A stretch of 64,000 nucleotides of DNA. Source: Gracilaria domingensis. Lineage: Eukaryota; Rhodophyta; Florideophyceae; Gracilariales; Gracilariaceae. Shown piece by piece: positions 1 through 11,253 of the stretch (the first letter of the stretch is position 1; the number at the start of each line of letters is the position of its first letter). Below the pieces are notes generated by a model. It was not told the DNA's origin. It ran no database searches and saw nothing but the letters and a program-made list of their open reading frames with translations. The position numbers and the translations under genes are program-made. The stretch is taken from the NCBI GenBank assembly GCA_022539475.1, contig VCMS01000061.1:170149-234148 (forward strand), in the 5' to 3' direction.

Positions 1-1723
1 AGAAAAGATTATAAAAGGTCACACAGCTTTGAAACAGAAAAACGTATGGAGCGGAACAACGTGAGAAAACGACTGCGTCGAGGCCCAGAATCTATATGTT
101 TTGTTCATTCTGGAGAAAGTTATGGGAAAAGAGAGCGAGAGAACAATATAGGGAAGAAATTGAGAAGGATGTATCGTATATAGCATAATTTTGTAAACGT
201 TTGAATGTATTCGGATATCATGTGCTTCTCTTCCAAAAAAACCACGAGGAAGTAACATCGAGTACCGCTCATAAGCGACAATGAGGTTGGGTAGGGGTGC
301 AGACCCACTACTGATTTTTTTCTTTGAGATGGACGTTAACAGGGAGGAGGACGAAAGTCAATCTCGAGTTAGGGAAGAAGAGACGGTTGAGATATAATCT
401 TATTTTAAAACCGAAAGATGGAAGAGCGGATGGTTCAAAACCGAGCATTCGCCTCTCCGACCTTGAAGGGAGAAGAGCAAATGCAGATTGCTTGGTGCAT
501 TTCGCCGAGCACCAGTATCTCCAAATTGAAGGGTAAGACGGAGCTGGAGATGCAGTTTTTTTACAGGTTTGTCTTCAGGACCGCTCTTTATTTTATAAAA
601 CCACAGGTATGTCTCGTGAGCGAGTCGAGGCATTGGTTGTTATTTGTCTTCCATTCTCCCCGGCTCACAGCGATTTTGTTATCGGTAACGAAAGCGATTA
701 GTTGTAAAATAGAGAGGGACTGCCAACGAGGGCGATAGCAGAGGCGTGGGTAAGCAAAGCAAAAGCACTCGAGATGAAGAAACCACCAGAAAAGAAATCT
801 ACGTCGTTGTATTTATGTGGCGGCCCTGTGCACTGAAAGAGCGTTAACCTGCACATTCAGAGTAAGCATCACTGTGATCTACGCTGCGGCAAAAGTAGAT
901 TACAGCAAGTGCTCCTATCATCAGGATCACGCTGAGAGAGAAAGAGAAAAGAGCAGTCGTCAGCCATGCTTTTCAGCTAGTCTGTCTGAACAGCAGCGGG
1001 GGCGACGACGAAAGCACTTTACACGCAAATGCACTGCATAATATACCATTAATGCCTGCGTGGCGGACAGTCTGCAATACCTTCGCACAGTAAATTATAT
1101 CCGATAGGGATAGGTCCAAGCTCTCCATCCAATAGCGTATCGTCGTCCCCATTGCCCGCCGCCATCCTCGCAAAGCCTCCTTGCTCCTCTTCTCTCTCCG
1201 TTGATCCCTTCGACCCGTAAGATAATGTACCTCTTCTTGTAACATTTTGCTTCCTCCTACAAAACCCCTGCTGAAAGTCTCATACCATTATGCCACCGGG
1301 CGCACGCACATCCTCATACGCACGCGCCCAGCGCCTGTGAATGACGTAATATGTATGGCGCTATTCAATTCGCTTTTGCTACACTACGGACGCCGATGTC
1401 CACCCAACTGACCGACACACCGCCGTTCCACACCTGTCGACTCCCTGATTTTATGCACCTCCAAATACTGTCATACCCTGCCCCCCCCGTTCACGCCGGG
1501 CTTATAACGGCCCCGTCATAGACCGGCGCACTTTCCCACCCCTTACCCTCCTCCGCCGCTCGCTGTTTCTGCAGTTTCGCTCTCATCTCCGCTGCCCATA
1601 AAAACTACAGTACTGCTTTCTCCTCGCCGTCCCAGTTCGCCCTTCTCACAAGAGTTGTTTCCCATTTACTCTGCATCCATATTACGAATCTCTTCTGGCA
1701 TTGCTCCTCTGCACTCCGTCCGC
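1..1723. other. intergenic DNA and ABHD17-like gene leader
   Basis: No protein family is recognisable in the short frames here. The last 250 bases are C/T-rich on the plus strand, with a C run near 1481-1488 and a TATA-like CCATAAAAAC near 1596. This fits the promoter and 5' leader of the hydrolase gene that starts at 1724. Confidence 0.5.
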
Positions 1724-2842
1724 ATGGGGCAGCTTTATTCTCATCTTGTCTTTCGTCCTCCTCCTATCTGTTCGTACCAGTGCACGCAGGGTCGTATGAA
1801 GTACGTTGTGCATGACGACGATGGCCTTCCATCCGTGCATTCTGCCGACTTATTCTGGCTTCAAACCGCCCTCAACTTTCGTATCCCCTGCGCATTTGTT
1901 CGTCATCCTCATTCTCAATACGTCGTAATCTATGCTCACACCAACGCAGAAGATCTTGGCGACAGTATTGTGCACGCTCACATGATTTCACGTACCCTGA
2001 ACGTTGACGTCCTAGCGTTTGAGTATTCTGGTTACGGTCTGTCCGAACGCCCATCACGTCATCTATTTCGCCATCGTTCCCCTCGCGTGGGTCAGCGTAT
2101 ATCGCCTTCACATTTGGAGCATGAACGAAAGCGTGCAGAGCCTTCTGAGAAGGCAATTTGCGCGGACATCATGGCTGCGTACACCTTTCTCACCGACACA
2201 TGCGCCGTGGATCCGGAGAACATCCTCGTATTCGGACGCAGTATTGGAAGTGGCCCTGCTGTGTATTGCGCCATTAACAGACCTATTCGTGGCCTCGTTC
2301 TCATTGCTCCCATCGCATCTGCCGTACGTGTTCCGCTGAAGAAACTCAATGTCACTTTGCCGTTCATCGACACCTTCCCAAACATTGACAGAGCCGCCAA
2401 GATCCAGTGTCCCGTTCTCGTTATCCACGGAGATATTGATGACATTGTTCCAAAGCTTCACGGGGAGAAGCTCTTTAGAAAGCTTAATCGCAACGGATGT
2501 GCCGTTAATCCTCTTTGGGTACCCAATGCTCGTCACAACAACGTCGTTGAGGACTTCTCATCACTTGTGTTTGGTCGTTTTCTTACGTTTCTCGATGAAC
2601 TCAAACTGATACCACTCTCACCCGAACCAACACACTCCTGCACGCACAAGCACTGTCATTCCGGTGGAATGTCCCCGTTCCAAGGAGACACCGACCGCTC
2701 AAAGTGTATGTCCACACAATCGCACGACCGATCCTTTCACACAATCTCGAGTCGGACACCTGTTCACAACTGCCAAAGTCGAATAAGGTCAAAGCCTGCG
2801 TATGGCTCACACCCGCAACTGAGGGTTTATAACCGTTTGTAA
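1724..2842 (+). CDS. ABHD17-like alpha/beta hydrolase (putative protein depalmitoylase)
   Basis: A 372-aa single-exon alpha/beta hydrolase. The order of motifs matches the ABHD17/FAM108 family, serine hydrolases that remove palmitate from membrane proteins. An oxyanion-side segment (VVIYAHTNAEDLG) leads to YSGYGLSERPS, then the nucleophile elbow GRSIGSG, the PVLVIHGDIDDIV strand with the acidic residue, and the catalytic His in NARHNNV. FPNIDRAAKI before the acid strand is also typical. The frame is open upstream to a TTG at 1655, but the first ATG is at 1724 (MGQLYSHLVF). Gly2 there could allow N-myristoylation, and the animal N-terminal cysteine cluster is absent. A segment between GYGLSERPS and the ADI helix is longer than in animal homologues. 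The last 70 residues are Ser/His-rich and look disordered. The gene converges on the RRM gene to its right. Confidence 0.85.
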   Translation: MGQLYSHLVFRPPPICSYQCTQGRMKYVVHDDDGLPSVHSADLFWLQTALNFRIPCAFVRHPHSQYVVIYAHTNAEDLGDSIVHAHMISRTLNVDVLAFEYSGYGLSERPSRHLFRHRSPRVGQRISPSHLEHERKRAEPSEKAICADIMAAYTFLTDTCAVDPENILVFGRSIGSGPAVYCAINRPIRGLVLIAPIASAVRVPLKKLNVTLPFIDTFPNIDRAAKIQCPVLVIHGDIDDIVPKLHGEKLFRKLNRNGCAVNPLWVPNARHNNVVEDFSSLVFGRFLTFLDELKLIPLSPEPTHSCTHKHCHSGGMSPFQGDTDRSKCMSTQSHDRSFHTISSRTPVHNCQSRIRSKPAYGSHPQLRVYNRL

Positions 2843-3823
2843 CCCTGCTTTGCTTTTTCGTTTCTGCGTTGTACAAAAACTACTGTTGGTCATTACTTCA
2901 CGCTTTCGTGCTGCACATACTGTTGAGTGGGCACATCGCCAAGATTTGCATAAGGAAACCATCCCATACAGTTCAATGGCCTTCCATTCAACGAGGAATT
3001 CATGGCCGCACGAGTCGTTAACCAGGGCGGTACGTATGCCACCGAGTCACAAGTCGCGTCACGATCTGTGGTCATCCATCCGTTTTTCTACGGAAATGAT
3101 ATGGTGCATCTGCTGCAGCTTTGTCTAAGGTTCTTGAGAAATCGCCACCGCGCACACCCAAAATTGTTCACATCATTCTCCACTGCGTTCACATACGGGG
3201 CACGGCGGACCTGTCGCAAGGCCTAAGAGGCACATGAAGTGTACTTTACCTTATCAAGTCTCATATATTACTCGTTCATTACTTGTTCACTACTTGAGAT
3301 GCATATACATTGTACATTACACGAACCGCATCAGTTCCATGTCGGCAGCCATGCAGTGGATACTGGTACGAGTGAGAGAATAAAACTTTATGCAAAAACT
3401 TCATTCACAAAGTGATCAAACTGACGAAGCAGTCTTCGTACTCCTTCTGATACAGGCCTTCTACCAACACAAGGAACGGTTCTGAAGAATACTCTCCCAA
3501 TACGTAACAGCGACAGCACAAAACATGACGCAGGCGAACCACAAGTTCGTGGGATCGCGATGCCCTCGTTTCCATCATGGATGGCAAAACTCAACGCCAA
3601 CCTTCCTAGAAGAAAGAAACAGAACAGGTGCTAGACCATATCAGTCCACATCATCAGTGTGACGAAAACGCGGCTGCACGTCCTGCACAGTGCCTTAGGC
3701 CAGCGTCATATATCATATCATTGGCATCTAAGTAATCAAAGATCAACATCGAGAAGAGCGCGGCCAGTCACTGCGATAACAATTTCAACTTGCACACTAA
3801 GAGGTGCAACAAGAATCATTGAA
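2843..3823. other. convergent 3' spacer
   Basis: About 1 kb between the stop of the hydrolase and the stop of the RRM gene. Only short frames without family resemblance are present. It probably holds the two 3' untranslated regions. Confidence 0.45.
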
Positions 3824-5377
3824 TCACTGAGGACTGGTGGTGGGCTGGGTAGAGGAGGAGTTAAGCCAAGAGAACTGCATGGCCGGAGAATCACCTGATG
3901 GCGCGTCCGGCTTGACATCCATCCCATTTTCCTTCTTAGGTGTGCTTTCAGTGGCAACCGCCGCGTATTCTGGGCGACCTACTGCCGCTCTTTTCGACGG
4001 CGGTTCCGCCTCTCCGCTTCCGTTGGAATTAGCATTCTCAGAGGCTCCGGTGCCATCCTTAGCAACCGGGGAAGTAGACGGAATAGACGATACAGCACCT
4101 GCATCAGCAGCTGAAACCTTGTTTTCTTCAACAGAACCAGGTTGCGGCTGCGAAAGACCTGCAACGGTTGGGTTGGAACCGGGGGTAGAAGAAGATCCGT
4201 TGGGCATGCTGTTAAAGTTATTGAACCCTTCCGGCATAGAGTTGTTTGGGCCCGATGCGTTCGAGGTGTACGTGGAAGAGAACTGCGGGTCGAATGATTG
4301 AGCGCTCGACTCATAGTTCATTACAGGCATATCTGTGTTAACCAGGGGCGGGGGCTTTGTGGCAGGGATACGCTCAGAGGCCCATTCGACACGAATGGGC
4401 TTGTGGGCGTTGAGAGGCGGGAAGTGTGTTCCGGACAGAGACTCTTTGGCACGCATGGCTGACTCACGGGTTTTGAATCGCACAAACGCAAAGCTCGTCT
4501 TGTTGACGGGAACACGAACACCGTCGAGCTCTCCAAAAGTGGAAAACTCGCGCCACAGAAGCTCGTCAGTAATGTGAGGCGCAGTGCCGCCAATGAAAAT
4601 AGTAGTATTGGTGGGATCATCTGGAGCCATAAGTTGACGAGGGCGTTTGTTAGTCGGCGGGCCATGACCGGCGCCGCTGTGAGGGGCATGATGGTGATTG
4701 TTATAGCCGTGATGGCCGGGCCCCCTGGAGTTGGGACCGCGCGAACGTCCCGTGGCATGAGACAGACGAATGGGCTTGCTGTTAAACTCGAAACCCTGCA
4801 TCTCGTTGACGGCACGCTCCGCATCATGGGCGTTTGCGAAGCGGACGAAGCCGTAGCCTCGAGATTGACCATACTCGTTACACACAACCTTCGCATGACG
4901 AACCGAACCGTAGCGAGGGCGGAAAGCTGTCATAAGCTGGTAGTCTGTGACCGAGGGTTCAAGATTGCCCACGTATATGTTAATCTCAGTGCCTGCGGTA
5001 CCGTTCACGGCGGCATTTCGGCCCATGTTAAGTCTCCAACAACGATTAGTGCCGGGTATAGGCATGCCCGAGCCGCATGCTATGACTCTCTGGGCAGCCT
5101 CGGGTGACGCGGCGTCGAGAAAACCGTAGCCTGCGTGCATGCCGGAGTAGTGGTCGCGGACAACCTTGATGCGGGTGATGTCAGGACCCCAGCCGCTTGC
5201 GGTTACAGCCTGACGAAGGAAGTTCTCATCCATGTAGGCATCGAGATCGCCGGCCCAAATGGAGATTGTGCCGTTGGAGGGACGGGGGTTGGCGGGGGGA
5301 GGGGAGGAAGACAGGGGAGCAGATGCGGGCGGCATGTTTGGGTAGCTACCGGCCATTCCTTGATAGTATCCGCTCAT
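3824..5377 (-). CDS. three-RRM RNA-binding protein (RBP45/Nam8/TIA-1 type)
   Basis: A 517-aa single-exon protein with three RNA-recognition motifs. RRM1 begins at ISIWAGDLDAYMDE, with its RNP1-like GYGFLDA. RRM2 begins at INIYVGNLEPSVTD and contains RGYGFVRF. RRM3 begins at TIFIGGTAPHITDE and contains SFAFVRF. The W in RRM1 RNP2 and the three-domain order are those of the plant RBP45/47, yeast Nam8 and TRSPAP1 group, which bind U-rich RNA in mRNA processing and stress granules. A Gly/His/Asn-rich linker separates RRM2 from RRM3, and the C-terminal 150 residues are low-complexity Ser/Asn/Pro/Gln. The frame is open upstream to a TTG at 5470, but the first ATG is MSGYYQGMAG at 5377. A long pyrimidine-rich leader precedes it on the coding strand. 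The exact subfamily and RNA target are inferred. Confidence 0.9.
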   Translation of the reverse strand: MSGYYQGMAGSYPNMPPASAPLSSSPPPANPRPSNGTISIWAGDLDAYMDENFLRQAVTASGWGPDITRIKVVRDHYSGMHAGYGFLDAASPEAAQRVIACGSGMPIPGTNRCWRLNMGRNAAVNGTAGTEINIYVGNLEPSVTDYQLMTAFRPRYGSVRHAKVVCNEYGQSRGYGFVRFANAHDAERAVNEMQGFEFNSKPIRLSHATGRSRGPNSRGPGHHGYNNHHHAPHSGAGHGPPTNKRPRQLMAPDDPTNTTIFIGGTAPHITDELLWREFSTFGELDGVRVPVNKTSFAFVRFKTRESAMRAKESLSGTHFPPLNAHKPIRVEWASERIPATKPPPLVNTDMPVMNYESSAQSFDPQFSSTYTSNASGPNNSMPEGFNNFNSMPNGSSSTPGSNPTVAGLSQPQPGSVEENKVSAADAGAVSSIPSTSPVAKDGTGASENANSNGSGEAEPPSKRAAVGRPEYAAVATESTPKKENGMDVKPDAPSGDSPAMQFSWLNSSSTQPTTSPQ

Positions 5378-6873
5378 GATAGACGATTGCGACGCACGGC
5401 GAGCTCGGGTAAGGGAGGCGTGGTGAAGGTGAGATGTAGATTGAAAGGAGGGGTCAGCGAGTGAGGACAAGGGACGAGAGTGGAACTAAAAGGAATAGTT
5501 GGGCAAGCGAAACGAATCGGAGGAGATGGGAGGTGTGGAAGGGGGCGGGAAGGACGAGAAGGAATGGAAGACGGACGGGTAGGAGGTTTAGGGGAGGGTA
5601 CGAGAGGGAAGGGAAGGGGGTGGGGGGGGGGGGGGGGGGGAGGAGGGGAGGAGGAGGCGCAGGGAGAGGAAGGGAGGGGAAAGGGAGGGGGAGAGGGGAA
5701 AGGGAAAGGGGGGAGGGAATGGGGAAGAGCGCGGAAGGGGAGGGGGAAGCGTTGAGCAACACGAGGGCGGGCGAGAAGTGGACGACGAGGGCGCTGTGCT
5801 GGCGGAAAGGTCGGCGGCGGGCGCAGGTGTGAAAAGGGCGCTAAGCCGCCTGCTGCGCGGCGGCGCTCCGCGCCGCATGGCACGCTGAGGGCACACGCGC
5901 AGCGACGCGCGCTCACCCTCGCTGTAAGCGGCGGGCTTACGGCAGCTGCCCCACGCGCCCATTGGTGCAGCCGAGCGGAATCTGACAAGTGCGCCAATGG
6001 ATGCCGCCTCGCTGCTGGTGCCACCTCGGTTGTGGAGGCAGAATCGCACCACAGAGCACATCACCGCGCACACCTGTGTGGTGCTGTGGACTGTCCGTCT
6101 CGGACTCGTCGACGCGCAGGGTGGAGGATGTGTACCGCCGTACCAAACTTTGGACGCGTGGTTCTGTGCAACACGCGGACGACATGTACAACCGCACGCC
6201 TTGGCAGCCACAGCACACATTTCCCGCCAAAACGAATCCAAGCCGCGAAGAACATCCTGTCAGGCAGTATCATCAATCGCTGGAAATCAGCATGTGAACA
6301 GAAACTGAATGAATGAACTCTTTGAGGTCGCGTGCCCAACGGATGCAGCAGTCGCTGTTCGCAATCCCATGCGTTGAAGAAGCTGCTCTCGATTCTCTCT
6401 GTCCGAGAGAATCGATTTCAACATCAAACTTCATGCTTCGTCACGGCGATCGTGTTGTGGCTCATGTACGTCCTGCTACTTTGAACTCCAGCCTCCTTCG
6501 GCGATGTTCGCATGTGAAAAGGACGCGAGGAAACGTAAGGAAACGGCTATCTTTGTGCTAATCCTAGTAGCACTTCTCGAGCCACCAAACATCCTCTCAC
6601 AATTGACGTGTGCAGCTTCACTATCATCACCATCGTCATCATCATCGTCAATCACGAGCTACTCTTTGACGCTCATGATTCTGCGCTCGTGGCATTTCCA
6701 CGAGTCGTTTCGCTCCGCATACGAAGGTAAGCAAGTGGCGTGCTTCATCTCCCGTGCGGAACAAATAGCACGATTCCCGTACTTGGAACAGCATTTAAAT
6801 AAGAGCGCAATACTTGCAACTAGTAGCTTTCGATTCCGGAGCAAAGACAACTCCTGAGGATTCGGCTCCAAAA
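5378..6873. other. GC-rich promoter with long purine/pyrimidine-asymmetric tract
   Basis: From about 5500 to 5760 the plus strand is almost purely G and A, including an uninterrupted G run near 5620-5640. The RRM gene transcript would therefore carry a C/U-rich leader. The remainder up to 6300 is CpG-rich promoter-like DNA, and beyond that no gene is recognised. Confidence 0.55.
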
Positions 6874-8119
6874 ATGACCTTCGCTCTGCTATCATCAGTT
6901 CCATTTTCGCCCCTGATTCAGATATCGGCGGTCATTGCACAATCATGCCCCCGCGGTATCTTTCGCCGTCCCGATGGAACTTGTGAACAATGCGCACCAT
7001 GCAGGCAGTTGCTCTGAATTAGAAAACGCTGAGAGCTGCAAACCATGTATATCGGTGCGATTTCTCATGAGCATCTGGGGCACAAACCGAAGATGCATGT
7101 CTTTCCTGTCCGGACGGTACCTTTTCCGCTGAGGGCGCAACAGAATGTGCTCCGTGCCCTCGTGGCTTCAATTCTTATCGAGGTTCGCAATGCACACAAT
7201 GCACGCAATGCAAGCTTGAGCTCAAGTAGCCAGAACCTTTTCGTTCAATTCTCCAGAATGCACCCCGTGTTTCGGTGGATGTTCTTCGCTTCCACACCAG
7301 CTAGCTTCCAAACCAGCTAACATGCCCGTTCTGTCCTCCCGGAAGCGCTACGTGTATCAGAAGGACTTCGGCGGAGCAGTGTGTTCGGTGACCCGCATGA
7401 ACTGCCTCAGTCGCACGTTTTCCGTCGTGCAGCGAGTGGTTCTTCAGCACTGGCGGAGTCTTGCCGTACGTGCTCATTTGACACTATGTCGAACCGGCCC
7501 AGCAATACCAAATGTGAAGCATGCCCTCCTGGTTTTGTCTGTAACAAAGGTAGGGAAGTATGCAGCTTTCTTCCTCCGTGCACGTTCTGACAAACCATGT
7601 CGGATGTTCGCCATGTCCACCTGGCCCTGTGCAACCACGGTAGGGACCTTCGAAGTGTGAGGAGTGTCCACCAGGAGCCAGATGACTTCGTTCAGGAATG
7701 CGTTGCCTCACAGAACAATGGCGGGCATGGTTTAAACCTGATGGAGCCGTATCCCTCTCGCCTGGGGCTCTTGGGTTGTCGTTCCGACACCTGTGATCAA
7801 GTCGCGGGATTTGAAGAGTTTAAAAGTGCGTCAATATGGAATATGGGACAACGATATTTTCACCCCAGAATCATGTATATGTGATTATTGTCCTGCAACC
7901 TTAGTCGCTGACGAGCTTCAGTGCATACCATGCCCTGAAGGGCTCGTACGATATGGCGATCGCTGTGCTTGGCGTGATCTCATTGCCATCAATCTAAGAA
8001 CAATTGATGGTAACTGTCAGATGTGTCCATTACGCCGCCTCAGACAATATTCTGATCCAGAGACGGACAACGTCAGTCAGCTGGGATATATAGGGTTGCT
8101 ATCAATAAGGACCGCATAG
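6874..8119 (+). pseudogene. decayed secreted cysteine-rich protein (GCC2/GCC3, ephrin-receptor-like repeats)
   Basis: The ATG at 6874 begins a hydrophobic signal-peptide-like stretch (MTFALLSSVPF...SAVIAQ) followed directly by SCPRGIFRRPDGTCEQC. Further pieces with the CPxG...C..CP spacing of GCC2/GCC3 extracellular repeats appear in order but in different frames. They are CLSCPDGTFSAEGATEC near 7095, TCPFCPPGSATC near 7320, CEACPPGFVCNKG near 7520, KCEECPPGAR near 7650 and CIPCPEGLVRYGDRC near 7920. The frame changes several times and stop codons interrupt it. A few changes could be missed introns, but not all, so I read it as a broken host gene. The left end is sharp and the right end fades out next to a retroelement fragment. 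Confidence 0.55.
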
Positions 8120-8301
8120 AGCCTTCTAGGGGTTTCGGAAACCGCTGCTTGACTAAACCACCTTGCAATAGTTGTCCCGCAAACTCCTTCACTGATACAG
8201 ATAGAGCTCTTGAATATAAGCCATGATTTTGGGTGAACCGAGCGCATCTTCTTCTTTAATGCGGACAATGGTCCTCAATTACAGGACCAAAGTAAAACTA
8301 T

Positions 8302-9390
8302 CTACAGATAGTTTTCTCTCGCTAGAAAGGCTAAGAGCTGATGAGGGTGTTCTCTGATCAAAGTTTGCAAATCTAAATCGCGTTGTTTAGCTAAAACAGG
8401 GATCGTGTGTCTCCGGGATGCGTTCGTCAAAGGGCACCGTAGAACAAAGTGTTCCGCGCTTTTCTTCACATTCAAGCCACATTCGCATCTCATTGTCTTC
8501 TTTTGCATATATGAAACAACAGGATGGAGGAAAGAAACATGGCCGGTGTAAAACTGAGCTAGTAAGACTTCTGCCTTGCGAGCTCTAGCGGAGCTTCTAA
8601 TGAATTCTGGTACCGATGAAAGGATACACTTAGCTTTCGATGAGACCTTCAATTTTGCTTTCACATCCAGCATATCTTTTTCCACTTTCACTTGCTCGTG
8701 GAGAGGGAGATTAAGCCCACTTTTAGCCAATGAGTCAACACGATCATTCTGTGGAATACCGCAGTGACTCGGGGTCCAACACAAGTATACTGTGCAGCAT
8801 TGACTGCGAGTATGTAAAAGTGTGGCGAGTTTTTGAAGGTGGTGCGGTTGCTTTCGTATGTTGCCTTGTAACGCTAGCACAATTGAGAGGGAGTCTGTGA
8901 ATATTCGAATAATTCCGCAGAATCCTTCTGGAATGTGAAATAGTGCGGCTGTCATGCTAGCAATTTCTGCTGTGTACGAGCATACATCAATACCGGCAGG
9001 GACAACCTTTGTGAGGTCGTCCTCGCCTGGTCGGTATATGACAAAGGCTCCAGCGGCGACAGTTTCCGGTCTCAGAAAGGCCATTTTTAGTGTATCCCCA
9101 TCGGCATCGATGCCAGAAGTTCCGCTGTTGTCCAATATGTATGCCATCTGAAAGGTGTCGTCGTAGTCAACCCAAATCGTTGGGCGGGTCTGACGTTTGG
9201 CGACAAACCTGGAGATTGCATCGTTCGAATCCTCACATTTGATTGTATTGGCTTTTCCACAGTACCATCCCTCTTTCCATCTTACTGCAACTCGGTTGGT
9301 GACCGTGTTCTGTGGGGGAGCGCATAATGTGCTAGAGTAGGCCCCAAGGCCTGATATGAAATAATTGAAACTCGTAGAGGTTCTTTGCTA
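8302..9390 (-). mobile_element. RNase H fragment of a non-LTR (LINE-type) retrotransposon
   Basis: The minus strand is open from about 9390 to the stop at 8302. The ATG at 9147 lies inside the frame and is not a real start. The RNase H landmarks appear in order: a first Asp in GIDADG, a Glu in SYTAEIASM, an Asp in IFTDSLSIV, and WTPSHCGIPQNDRVDSLAKSG, which matches the W-x-PSH-x-GI-x-x-N-x-x-x-D-x-LAK pattern of Jockey/I-type LINEs. A Cys/His motif (CECGLN...HFVLRC) follows, as in many LINE ORF2 tails. No reverse transcriptase or endonuclease domain is intact upstream, so this is the 3' end of a truncated copy. Its frame is unusually well kept for a relic. Confidence 0.7.
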
Positions 9391-11253
9391 GAGTTCCGTG
9401 TTTTCTCGTTTAGCAAAGCATACGGACAAAAGGGTATCAATATGAAGGCATTTTTGGCTCCATGACGAACCCACGCGTACCCCTGGTACGAGGAATTAGC
9501 GTGTGCGCTCAGGTTGAAGAGACTCTCTTTAAGAGAGAGATGCAAAAATATACATTCATACCAAAATGTTTGCACTCGGTGGACAGATGTTTTTCTCTTT
9601 GGCCAGTAGAGCACACAAGTGTTGCATAAAAACCAAGTGGCAAAAGATGCGAATCACTCGCAAGGACGTCCTATTTTACAGAAGAAGTCAACGAATCTTT
9701 AGAAATCTCGCCCCCACCTGCGAATGACGCGATGAGGCAATGAGCTAAACGGAATGAAGCTTCTTATCTACTCCAAGCCACGGAAAGTGCAACAGACGTT
9801 TCTCACGATGAGGAGTAGGAGCTGACAGCGAGTAAAACAGAAGGGAACGAAACCCAGTAAACACAATAGTTGTCAAAAGGAAGACACTGATTCCGCATCA
9901 GTATATAAGATCTGGGTTAGTGGATCCCAATGAAGAGGTTTATCCCAATTTTCATAATATCACCTTTAATATTGAGGTCGTAGTGGGGATATGGTATGCT
10001 ATCGAACAGAACACGTTTGGCAATTCGCAACTTGGTCACATGACCAATCTTAAAAGAGGACTCGAGGTTCGAAAGAGGTCTCCCGACAAAATACCGCGAT
10101 GACATCAAGAATATTTCTTCAAAACGAGAATGAGATTGTTTCGATGAACGAAGAGAAGGGCAAGGTGGTCAAGAGATCTTTCGCCAAAACTACTTCGAAG
10201 GGAGGCGAGAGCATCGTACAGTTCTAACAGTATAGCGGACGTAGAAAGGACAAAATATCTGTGAGCATGTGAAGACGAAGTTGCCCAGATAGCGCCATGT
10301 ATGAGGTTCGACTTCATCATTAGAATGCAACCAGTCAAAAGACGTCAATTCCAAAGTATCAAATTTACTGAACGTCATAGGTGGATAAGCACAGGGATTA
10401 TCCTCCAAACGTCTTCCGTCTCTTTGCACCAACATGAAACGGTGTCTCATTGGGAACGAGTCGTCCACTACTACCTCGACAATGTCCGAAGTTCGGACTC
10501 TTGAACTGAACTCTTCGAAACTCTTGCTCAAGGAGTCTTGTGTAATAGTGTTCTTTTCAGGCGATGAGGCGATGTAAGGGTAAAGTTAAAGAGTTCAGGA
10601 CAGCAGTCTTGATACCAGAGTGATGCATCTACTGCAACAGGGAGACCTTCTCGTAGGGGTAAAGGGGTAAAGGGCTATCCGTATAGCCTTCTAGCCTTCT
10701 AGCCTTCAAGCCTTCTATCCTATCTGTGAAACTTTTCATTATTCCGGGGACAACAACGAGTTGAGTTTCGACGCAATAAACCCGACAGAGCGCGAAGGGA
10801 GCACACCGTCACAAGCTTCTGTTGAGATCGCAAGCAAGTTGTCCACGTGAGCCTCTCTCATTGATCAACTTTGAAGAGCCACGCCTGTGGATCACAATGC
10901 ACGCACAACCATCGAATCACATTGCAAAATTTGCTCCTCTCCTCTGAACACGCGAGCGATGCTCTGTGCCGTAACTTCGCGCTTGTTACCGTCGGTATCT
11001 ACAGAATTGTGAAGTTGCAGGTCTCGTCGCAAGTCCCGCGCCTACACTCGTACCCTTGGTACTGTATAATACGGTGCCACACGCTGCCTTGTTGCTCGTC
11101 TTATCCTCACCATATCTTCCTCTTAGATTCCACGAAAAAAGTTCCGCTTGTTTCTCGGTGGAAATCCAGTTGACGTTGCGAGGACTGTCACTCGGTGGTT
11201 GCTTTGCAGAGCGCTACCTTTTGTGTTGGCGACAGTTGGTGTTGCTTCGCCAA
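9391..11253. other. spacer without a recognised gene
   Basis: About 1.9 kb with no family I can name. A minus-strand frame at 10190-10531 has coding-like composition (DIVEVVVDDSFPMRHRF) but lacks an ATG and has no recognisable domain. Near 10685-10719 the octamer AGCCTTCT occurs four times in imperfect tandem, and a TACCCTTGGTAC motif lies at 11051. Both motifs recur elsewhere in the window. Confidence 0.4.

Noticed and set aside
5374-6241. Long frames through the Pro/Arg/Gly-rich DNA upstream of the RRM gene on both strands
   Set aside because: They are products of the G/A-biased and CpG-rich promoter composition, overlap each other in several frames and match no family.
9215-9240. GTTCGAATCC resembling a tRNA B box (also near 20345)
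   Set aside because: No matching A box, acceptor stem or anticodon arm at the right spacing. Both lie within other features.
10190-10531. 113-codon minus-strand frame with protein-like composition
   Set aside because: No ATG and no known domain. It could be a relic, but the evidence is too thin for a gene call.
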